The notes under the pieces: model-generated
The model's input: only the letters and a program-made list of their open reading frames with translations
What the model was told of the DNA's origin: nothing
Databases searched by the model: none
Part shown: positions 56,874-64,000 of the stretch, one piece after another
Position numbering within the stretch: the stretch's first letter is position 1
Layout: each line of letters starts with the position of its first letter
DNA from: Corynebacterium diphtheriae
GTDB taxonomy: Bacteria; Actinomycetota; Actinomycetes; Mycobacteriales; Mycobacteriaceae
Direction: 5' to 3'
Length of the DNA stretch: 64,000 nt
NCBI RefSeq assembly: GCF_001457455.1
Contig: NZ_LN831026.1
Coordinates: forward strand, 1,488,001 to 1,552,000
Translations under genes and position numbers: made by a program

Positions 56874-58424
56874 TCAGCCTAGTAAAGCGTCGACGAACCC
56901 TTCGACCTCGAAAGGCGCTAGATCATCAGAGCCTTCTCCTAAACCAACCAATTTCACTGGTACACCTAATTCTTCTTGGACCTGGAAAACAATTCCGCCC
57001 TTCGCCGTACCATCTAGCTTGGTCAATACCACACCGGTGATATTGACTACCTCAGAGAACGTCCGTGCCTGAGCCAGACCATTTTGGCCCGTCGTAGCAT
57101 CAAGAACTAAAAGAACCTCATCGACGACAGCCTTCTTTTCCACCACGCGCTTAACCTTGCCCAGCTGATCCATTAAGTTGGAAGAATTGTGCAAGCGTCC
57201 GGCGGTATCAATAAGAACGACATCAGCATGAGAATCTACGCCATAAGCCACGGCATCAAACGCAACCGATGCTGGATCCGCGCCTTCAGCACCACGGACA
57301 GTATGCGCATTTACGCGACGTCCCCACGTCTCCAACTGATCTGCGGCTGCAGCACGGAAAGTATCAGCTGCGCCCAGCACCACCGAGTGCCCCAATGACA
57401 CCAATACACGAGCAAGTTTTCCGGTCGTCGTGGTCTTACCAGTGCCATTTACGCCTACAACCAATACAACGGCGGGTTTGCCGTCGTAAGGCATCGCTTT
57501 AATAGACCTATCGAGTTCAGGCTTACACGCATTAATGAGGCATTCACGTAGCATAGCGCGGGCTTGTGCCTCGTTTTCTACACCGCGTTCCGCGATCAGC
57601 TGACGTAGCTGATCAACAACAGCCGTGGTGATTCCAACGCCAAGATCCGCCTGAATCAACAAGGCTTCGATATCTTCCCAAGCCTCTTCATCCAAGTCGC
57701 CAGCCGATAGCATTCCCAAGACAGACTTACCGAACACGTTATGGGAACGCGCGAGGCGCCCACGCAAACGTCCAATTCGACCAACTGCTGGATCAATGGA
57801 ATCCGTGACAGCCTCGGCAACCGGTGCCTCTTCTACATCCGATGGTTCTGATACTTCACGCGCCTCAGCTGCAGCCTCAGCTACTACGTCAGCAGCCAGA
57901 GCAGCCTCTTGAGCCTCAGTCTCTGCAGCGTTGTTCGTATCAGGTTGAGGCTTGTCAAATTCTTCGAGTGCATCGAAATTATCGCGAGCAGCTTGCTCAG
58001 TTTCTACGCGAAGCTGTTCTTCCTCACGCAGCTGAGCAGCCTCTTCTACAACTGCTTGAGCTTCTTCTGCTGCTTTGTCTGCATCAGATTCAGATTCCAC
58101 TTGGTGATCTAAAGGTTGCTCGGAATCCACAATGGGAGCTTCTTCATGCGGCAACTCAGGTTCCTGAATCGAGCCCACGGGCGGCGTAGCAGGGACTGCA
58201 TCTTTAACAGCCATAGGCGCCTGCGCGGGCGCGAACGAAAACTCTCCTTGTGCTTGGTAGTTTCCAGATCGCTGCTGTTGCGTAAGTTGTTTCTGCTCTG
58301 AATCTGCGGCGGATTCGAAGCTTACGGTCTTCGCTTTTTTATTTCGCTGGGCAATGATCACGCCAATAACAACGGCGAAAATCACAACCACGGCAATAAT
58401 GACGACTATCGGGATGAGGTTCAT
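56874..58424 (-). CDS. ftsY: Signal recognition particle receptor FtsY
   Basis: SRP receptor GTPase that docks ribosome-SRP complexes at the membrane. The 516 residues have an N-terminal transmembrane anchor (about 4-26, IPIVVIIAVVVIFAVVIGVI), a long acidic Ala/Glu-rich linker to about 215, and the NG domain with VVGVNGTGKTTTTGKLARVL near 318-337, VLIDTAGRLHNSSNLMDQL near 400-418 and VVLTKLDGTAKGGIVFQVQE. The membrane-anchored form is typical of actinobacteria. It is transcribed away from smc and the large orphan gene, which are upstream in the same orientation. Confidence 0.96.
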   Translation of the reverse strand: MNLIPIVVIIAVVVIFAVVIGVIIAQRNKKAKTVSFESAADSEQKQLTQQQRSGNYQAQGEFSFAPAQAPMAVKDAVPATPPVGSIQEPELPHEEAPIVDSEQPLDHQVESESDADKAAEEAQAVVEEAAQLREEEQLRVETEQAARDNFDALEEFDKPQPDTNNAAETEAQEAALAADVVAEAAAEAREVSEPSDVEEAPVAEAVTDSIDPAVGRIGRLRGRLARSHNVFGKSVLGMLSAGDLDEEAWEDIEALLIQADLGVGITTAVVDQLRQLIAERGVENEAQARAMLRECLINACKPELDRSIKAMPYDGKPAVVLVVGVNGTGKTTTTGKLARVLVSLGHSVVLGAADTFRAAAADQLETWGRRVNAHTVRGAEGADPASVAFDAVAYGVDSHADVVLIDTAGRLHNSSNLMDQLGKVKRVVEKKAVVDEVLLVLDATTGQNGLAQARTFSEVVNITGVVLTKLDGTAKGGIVFQVQEELGVPVKLVGLGEGSDDLAPFEVEGFVDALLG

Positions 58425-58499
58425 ACATCTAATAGTGGCAAATTGCCGTGGCTTTTACACCTTTTGGGGGCTACGATAGCCCCCCGCAGCACTGATGCT

Positions 58500-61400
58500 T
58501 TACGCAATTCCTGGTTTCTTCATGGCCAAAATGATGGCATCTGCGGCAATGAGATCTCCGGTGACAAGATCAGGAACGATATCAGCAAGTTTTGCCCAAC
58601 CGGGTGTTGCGGAATCGAGCGTTTTGTTCGAAGAAATAAATCCATGGGCATGCATGCGGGCAGCTAGAGCCAACACCAAAGAAACAACAGGGGTAAGCGA
58701 CCACATGTTTTCTGGCGCGTTCGTATCAACACCATCGAGCTTGTCAAACCTGATTCGTGCCAGTGAATAAAGGTTCTTATCTGTGCTCCGCAGGGTACGT
58801 AGCAATGTCACAGCAGACTTGATGAGTCCTTCACTTGCCAGTAGCTCGTTTAGCTCAACACGCTTGTTAAACGTTTCAAAAACAGCAAGAAGTCGGTTGC
58901 CGTCGTCCATGATTAAGCCTGGCACGATCTTCGACCGCGAGAAGAACATCTCAAGCAATGCTTCTTGTTGAGCTTTTGCCATACCTGCAATAGCAACCGT
59001 GGATTGGTCAATACATGCTGTGTCCAAAGTGGTATCACGAGCCGTTTTGACAATCGCTACCGCATTTTCGCCGGCCAGCTCCTTAATTTCGGCTAACAAC
59101 GCACGCTTTGCGACGACCCCCTCGCTCAGCTTCTTACCAGCAGGCGCAGGGGCATCTGTTTCCAGTTCAATCGGCTTACCAGATTGATCAGTCATTGCGT
59201 CAAGGGAGCCCAAGAGCTCAAGGACTGCAATCCAAGGTGCGCGGTGATGCGAGGACCCAGATTCATCGTTGGAGGCGGTGAACTTCGCACGAACAAGTCC
59301 ACTTTCTACAACCCTGCCAGGCTGTTTTTCCGCTGGGACTAGTGACTCCGACAGGCCAGTAAGCGCTGCGCTGGGATTGCTTACAAATGCAGTGCGAACA
59401 GCTCGGGCGGACTCACCTTGTGCAACACCGGTAGTCACCATGTCCCAGAGCACTGGCATGATTTCGTTGGCATCAGGGACCTCTTCGGTCTCCCCTGCCA
59501 AGAATGCTGACAATGCGCCTAGGTTAGGATCCGTACCTACATAATGGCCAGGTTGATCCAGTGTTACCGCTGTCACGCCACTAGCAACGGGCGTTACCAA
59601 TGTCATGAACGGATCTTTAATATGCAGCTGTGCAACTAATGGACCGGCGTCACGCAACTGTTCTGGAAGCACCACGCGACCATCGATGACCGAGAATGCG
59701 CGAGCGGTTTCCCATGGTGCGGTTGCAGGCCACACCCACACTCCGAGACCGCGCTCCCCTGCACCAGTCACCGTGATAATTCCATCAACCAGCTCCATAG
59801 TTTCCGGCTCAGTCGATTGAATGTCTGCAAGAGCAACCGACACACGACGATCACTCATCGGGTCCGTCCATTCAAAGTCGATACGACCCGAAGGAACGCT
59901 ATTAGTCGAGCTAGCGATTGCAGAAATCGGCGCTACATAAGTAAGACCGCCATCACAACTCGACAGCTTGGCTGTTTTAATCGGTGCACCATGGTTGTTT
60001 CGTACGGTTACTTTAGGATCACCTAGCATCCCTGTACCACGGATGCGCAAGGAAGCCTTCATATCAACATCGCGTGGACGCAACGTGACACGGCTTGCAC
60101 GCCACATTGGTGGCTCCGACACCATAGGCAATTCGAAATTCAAACGTGGTGGTGTAAAACGAAGCGGCAGCTGGTCGCCTTCTTCAGTGGAAACGACAAG
60201 GTCCGCTGCTGGCTGCTGAGGTCCAACCACTACCTCGTGGGGCTCTACAGCAAATTCTTTAGCCCCAGAACGCAAAGTTAAAACAGTCTCGCTTAGTCCG
60301 CCACCTGATGGAATGCGGAAAGAACGGCAAGCGCCCACAATGTTGACGTTTGCTTGCACACCTTCGACGATCGCAAACTCATGGCGGAAACTCTCGTTAC
60401 GCGGACCGCGCAAACGTACGAGGTATTCGCCCACCCACGGAGCGTCGTAAAGCTCTGGATCGAAAACAGCAAAAGCGCCGCCTTCTGCAGGAATTTCTAG
60501 TGGCTCGGGCGCAGTAATTTCATCGCCTGCAACTCCAGCACCAGCGAAGGAAGAAATAGACAAGAACCATGTTTCGGTGCGCCCAGAAGGAGTCGGTGGA
60601 AACTCAGCAATGAGCGATTCCGAATGAACAGGAAGCCCACCGGTAGTTTTCAGAAAATCCACTGGCTCACTGGGAGCTAGGAACCGAACACGCTGCCGTG
60701 GATCAATACTACGCAGCGTTTCCATATTGGCATTTTTGCCAGGTTCTACCGCTGACAACGACGTCACATGAGAAACATCAAGATAGCGAGCTACCCATTT
60801 GTCCCATCCCTCAACAGCTGTCTCGGAATCGGCCACGATGTCATCACCGCTCACCACATCTGTCAACGTCACATCTTGAGGCGTAACCACGATAAGACTC
60901 TGGTGATGCAAAGCCACCTTATCTGTAACATTTGTGCCACGGGAGCTAAAAACTAGCGCAGGATCATCATGTGCCAGTACGGGAACAGTCCACGTAATTT
61001 CGTTCGTCTCGTCTTGAACCGTCAGTTCACGAACAGGCCGCTCAATATGAACATCCAATGATTCGGCAAAGCCACTGGTATCTCCCCATGGACTACCGGT
61101 GTGATAGATCTTTGTCGTGCCTTCAATGCTCACACGCCACGTAATCTCGCCACGAGTACCGTCATCGGCAATCGGAAGGCGCTGCTCAGGCAAGCGGAGA
61201 TACACTTTGCTTCGATCAGCATCGAATAGAATACGAGGGCGCATCTCACGGCTTGCCACACCGACTGAAGCCTCACGATCAACTGTGCCCACGGGGCGTT
61301 CACGAAGTTCTGACACTACAGAGAACTCAATGGGGCGCGGCAATTGTGGTGTGAGATGTTCGCGCGAACGGTCAAACCACGAGTCATGATGGTCCACCGC

Positions 61401-62060
61401 AAATTGTCGAACAGCTGCTACACCATCAATAAGTTCTGTGATTGCGGCAGGCGCAATCTGTAATGCAGTAGCCAACAATGGGAGGTTTTCTTGTTGAGCA
61501 ATCGCTGCAACAAGATCTTCACTCGACACAGCTCCTTCGGCATTGACCGCGTCCAAGTACTCTAACAATGCCGGAACTTCGTTGTTCACAATTCCAGCTT
61601 GCGTGCACAAAGAAACAATGGCTGAAAGTGCATCCGTTGCCTCTTGTGCTCCAAGGAGCTCAAAACGAGCTAAAGACTGTGGAATTGCGGCCATGATAGC
61701 AGCTGTTGCTTCATCGATGTCGATAACCGAAGACTCATCGGTTGCAAGTCCAAGGCCACCTAGGAATTCAGAAACAAAATCATCGATTTCGACTACGCGA
61801 CGAGCACGAGCCACCAAGGTGGTCAATGTCAACGCAGGACTTACACCAATCAGTGCAGCGAAATCGGCACCAGCGAGCAACTGACGGGTAAGAAAAATGC
61901 CGTAGAGACGCTCAATACGCTCAAGTTCATCGTCGCTAAGCCCCGCGGCGATGACGAGTCCGCCTCCAGCCAAACGTTGAGCCAGTTCCAATTCGGTTTG
62001 CGATGCCCATCCAAGAAGTGAGTCGGTGAGATCTGCAATTGGATGAACTGGCTCGGTCAT
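58500..62060 (-). CDS. Very large uncharacterised protein between smc and ftsY (1186 residues)
   Basis: I do not recognise this protein. AAAGAGGATTC before ATG 62060 sets the start. Three parts can be seen. The N-terminal 235 residues are helical, with LIAAGLSDDELERIERLYGI-like segments. A central region from about 245 to 880 is rich in beta strands, Trp and Gly, with RPRILFDADRSKVYLRLP near 275-292. A helical C-terminus has DTACIDQSTVAIAGMAKAQQ near 1010-1029. There is no signal peptide, transmembrane segment, P-loop or obvious catalytic motif. Base composition resembles the neighbours, and 75 bp separate it from ftsY. The position between smc and ftsY looks conserved in corynebacteria (from memory), suggesting an envelope or chromosome-linked structural role, but function is unknown. 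Confidence 0.85.
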   Translation of the reverse strand: MTEPVHPIADLTDSLLGWASQTELELAQRLAGGGLVIAAGLSDDELERIERLYGIFLTRQLLAGADFAALIGVSPALTLTTLVARARRVVEIDDFVSEFLGGLGLATDESSVIDIDEATAAIMAAIPQSLARFELLGAQEATDALSAIVSLCTQAGIVNNEVPALLEYLDAVNAEGAVSSEDLVAAIAQQENLPLLATALQIAPAAITELIDGVAAVRQFAVDHHDSWFDRSREHLTPQLPRPIEFSVVSELRERPVGTVDREASVGVASREMRPRILFDADRSKVYLRLPEQRLPIADDGTRGEITWRVSIEGTTKIYHTGSPWGDTSGFAESLDVHIERPVRELTVQDETNEITWTVPVLAHDDPALVFSSRGTNVTDKVALHHQSLIVVTPQDVTLTDVVSGDDIVADSETAVEGWDKWVARYLDVSHVTSLSAVEPGKNANMETLRSIDPRQRVRFLAPSEPVDFLKTTGGLPVHSESLIAEFPPTPSGRTETWFLSISSFAGAGVAGDEITAPEPLEIPAEGGAFAVFDPELYDAPWVGEYLVRLRGPRNESFRHEFAIVEGVQANVNIVGACRSFRIPSGGGLSETVLTLRSGAKEFAVEPHEVVVGPQQPAADLVVSTEEGDQLPLRFTPPRLNFELPMVSEPPMWRASRVTLRPRDVDMKASLRIRGTGMLGDPKVTVRNNHGAPIKTAKLSSCDGGLTYVAPISAIASSTNSVPSGRIDFEWTDPMSDRRVSVALADIQSTEPETMELVDGIITVTGAGERGLGVWVWPATAPWETARAFSVIDGRVVLPEQLRDAGPLVAQLHIKDPFMTLVTPVASGVTAVTLDQPGHYVGTDPNLGALSAFLAGETEEVPDANEIMPVLWDMVTTGVAQGESARAVRTAFVSNPSAALTGLSESLVPAEKQPGRVVESGLVRAKFTASNDESGSSHHRAPWIAVLELLGSLDAMTDQSGKPIELETDAPAPAGKKLSEGVVAKRALLAEIKELAGENAVAIVKTARDTTLDTACIDQSTVAIAGMAKAQQEALLEMFFSRSKIVPGLIMDDGNRLLAVFETFNKRVELNELLASEGLIKSAVTLLRTLRSTDKNLYSLARIRFDKLDGVDTNAPENMWSLTPVVSLVLALAARMHAHGFISSNKTLDSATPGWAKLADIVPDLVTGDLIAADAIILAMKKPGIA

Positions 62061-62164
62061 GAATCCTCTTTCTTTCGGTGTCTTGACAGGTCGTGAGATG
62101 AAAAAGACAAGACAAAAACAATACAACGAATTCGCGTGCGATCTTAAATCGTTCGCAGGTTAGT

Positions 62165-64000
62165 CTACTCTGCGGGTTGAGGCTCAGGAAGCTTGGTGAC
62201 GTCTGGTGTCATTCGCTGCGAAATTACCCGCGTAATACCGTCACCACGCATGGTCACCCCATACAAAACGTTTGCTACATCCATTGTCGGCTTTTGGTGT
62301 GTAATAACGATCAGCTGTGAGTCATCACGTAGTTCTTGGAACAGTGCAATAAGTCGACGCAGGTTGACGTCGTCAAGCGCCGCCTCGACTTCATCCATCA
62401 CATAGAACGGAGATGGGCGCGCACGGAAGATGGCAACCAACATCGCCAATGCAGTCAACGACTTCTCGCCACCTGAAAGCAACGACAGGCGCTTGACTCG
62501 TTTCCCAGGAGGTCGAGCTTCTACTTCGATACCAGTCGTTAACATATCGTGTGGTTCGGTGAGCACAAGACGTCCCTCACCACCTGGAAATAAGGTGGCA
62601 AATACCCGAGGAAACTCGGCTTCTACGTCTTTCCAAGCGTCGGTAAAAAGTTGCAGAATTTTGGCGTCTACGTCGTTGATAACGCCATGAAGATCACGTC
62701 GTGCTTGTTCCACGTCAGCTAACTGCGTAGACAGGAATTCATAGCGCTCTTCTAGTGCTTTGAATTCTTCGAGCGCCAACGGATTGACTTTTCCTAAGGC
62801 ATTGAGATCTTTTTCCGCATTTTTCAGGCGCACTCGTTGTGCTCCAATATCAAAGCCTTCATGAGGTGTGTAATCACGCATGAGATCTGAAATCGCAATG
62901 CCTAATTGCTCAACAATTTTCTCGTGAGCTTCTTCAAGGCGTACCTGCGCTTGTCCTAATGACAATTCCGCAGCATGAGATTTCTCCGTTAAACGATTCG
63001 CGTTCGTTCGAAGCGCGGAAACTGTATCTTTCGCCGCAGACACTCGAGCAGAGATGACTCCACGTTGTGCGATCGCATTTTCTTTCCACTGAGTTGCACG
63101 AGCAAGCGCATCGTCAACACGCTCAGCTACCACGAGGCATTGCTGCGCCACCACGCTCGCAATTTCCGCTTTTCGACGCTGCCGCGCCACAGCTTGATCA
63201 TGACGTGCCCTCGCCTGACGCTCATATTCTGCTTGACGACGAAGCCCATCACCGCGTCCTCGGATATGTTCGGCTTTGTCTTGTGCAGTACGTAGGCTCA
63301 ACCGAGCCTCTACTTCCATAGATCGCATATGAGATAACGCAGCTGCGGCTTCATCACGTTCGCTGGTTGAAGGTTCCTCTTCTGAGTTATCTTCTTCTAC
63401 TCGCGACAATCGATCAGAAGTCTCTTCCCACAGCAGTCGTAGTTGGCTCAACCGGTCTTGGGCTTCCTGGACCCGCAACGCGTGCCGACGAAGTTCCTGT
63501 TTCCTAGCTTCTGCCTCATGCGAGACAGCTTCTACTCGCCGAGATAAGTTTTCAACGACAATTTCTTGTTCGCGGCACACTGCTTGCGCCTGAGCGGACC
63601 GCACGCGTGCCTCATCAGCAGCCTGATGCGCACCGTTGAGCGTGCCAGCAAGCTCCACCCGTTGCAGGCGAGCTACTTCTAAATCCTTTTCAGCTTGGTC
63701 GATTTCAGCAGCAATCTCGACAGCAGATCGCTCTGCAGACCCAACGGCAACCCAGCCATGGCCCCACATCGTTCCGTCTACACACACAGCACGCAACCGC
63801 GGATCGTGGTTGACCACTTCACGTCCGTGTTCATAGGAATCTACGAGCACCACATCTGCCAAAATTTGAACGATCGTTGAACTTACCTCTGGAGCTAATT
63901 CAACATAATCCAGCAGCCACGAGGCGTAATGAGGCAAATCCGTAGCGAGTCGCCAATCATGGTCTTCGCCTGGAGTTATAACGATGTGACGCGCCAGTGA
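62165..64000 (-). CDS. smc: Chromosome segregation protein SMC (5' end outside window)
   Basis: Coiled-coil ATPase that compacts and segregates chromosomes with ScpAB. The frame is open from the window edge to the stop at 62165, giving 611 codons of the C-terminal half. It covers part of the hinge (IVQILADVVLVDSYEHGREV and WGHGWVAVGSAERSAVEIA), the second coiled-coil arm rich in Glu, Arg and Ala, and the C-terminal head with the ABC signature RLSLLSGGEKSLTALAMLVA and Walker B PFYVMDEVEAALDDVNLRRL. The TTG at 63937 is internal and not a start. N-terminal head and first arm lie beyond the window. Confidence 0.97.
   Translation of the reverse strand, partial: SLARHIVITPGEDHDWRLATDLPHYASWLLDYVELAPEVSSTIVQILADVVLVDSYEHGREVVNHDPRLRAVCVDGTMWGHGWVAVGSAERSAVEIAAEIDQAEKDLEVARLQRVELAGTLNGAHQAADEARVRSAQAQAVCREQEIVVENLSRRVEAVSHEAEARKQELRRHALRVQEAQDRLSQLRLLWEETSDRLSRVEEDNSEEEPSTSERDEAAAALSHMRSMEVEARLSLRTAQDKAEHIRGRGDGLRRQAEYERQARARHDQAVARQRRKAEIASVVAQQCLVVAERVDDALARATQWKENAIAQRGVISARVSAAKDTVSALRTNANRLTEKSHAAELSLGQAQVRLEEAHEKIVEQLGIAISDLMRDYTPHEGFDIGAQRVRLKNAEKDLNALGKVNPLALEEFKALEERYEFLSTQLADVEQARRDLHGVINDVDAKILQLFTDAWKDVEAEFPRVFATLFPGGEGRLVLTEPHDMLTTGIEVEARPPGKRVKRLSLLSGGEKSLTALAMLVAIFRARPSPFYVMDEVEAALDDVNLRRLIALFQELRDDSQLIVITHQKPTMDVANVLYGVTMRGDGITRVISQRMTPDVTKLPEPQPAE

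Overview
The window is chromosomal core sequence from a Corynebacterium, most likely of the C. diphtheriae group. Three things suggest this: mid-range GC by eye; mycothione reductase, an Rv2864c-type penicillin-binding lipoprotein, a DUF4439 lipoprotein and Mqo; and a gene order that follows, from memory, the M. tuberculosis block dinF-Rv2837c-rbfA-infB-nusA-rimP-proS through glnD-glnB-amt-ftsY-smc. The species call is an inference. I see no prophage, insertion sequence, integron, CRISPR array, rRNA or tRNA.

Layout. 1-7.9 kb (minus): truncated dinF, nrnA, rbfA, infB, ylxR, nusA, rimP, a transcription and translation block. 7.9-15.3 kb: DUF4439 lipoprotein, proS, yaaA, cobA, selO, a CobW-type metallochaperone and ogt. 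15.3-19.2 kb (minus): cobB, cobO and a chelatase split into AAA+ and VWA halves. With cobA and cobQ these give a scattered cobalamin gene set. 19.4-26.3 kb: mqo, an alpha/beta hydrolase, mtr, cobQ, map. 26.3-36.9 kb: penicillin-binding lipoprotein, ispG, rip1 (S2P protease with a nonsense codon), dxr, DUF2631 protein, rlmN, LapA-domain protein, cdsA, frr, pyrH. 37-44.7 kb: tsf, rpsB, a LytM-like secreted protein, xerC, dprA, comM, yraN, DUF2469 protein. 44.7-53.3 kb: rnhB, lepB, rplS, tex, an orphan ORF, trmD, rimM, rpsP, ffh. 53.4-64 kb: glnD, glnK, a decayed amtB, ftsY, a 1186-residue protein I cannot identify, and the 3' half of smc.

Most genes lie on the minus strand in short translationally coupled runs (ATGA or GTGA overlaps), separated by clear intrinsic terminators. 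Strong sigma-A-like promoters (TTGAAA, 17-bp spacer) precede rplS and rpsP.

The most notable observations are three lesions in otherwise conserved genes and one orphan. The lesions are amtB (missing its N-terminus, internally deleted and frameshifted while glnK and glnD stay intact), rip1 (in-frame TGA at codon 10, ahead of the HEWGH zinc motif) and the chelatase (a +1 frame break at CCC-TAA after a C5 run). The orphan is the very large conserved-looking gene between smc and ftsY. A 13-bp inverted pair of perfect DnaA boxes upstream of yraN-comM-dprA and a Zur-like operator overlapping the start of the CobW-type gene are also worth checking. Translated features were read by eye; skew and codon-use remarks are visual impressions, not computed values.
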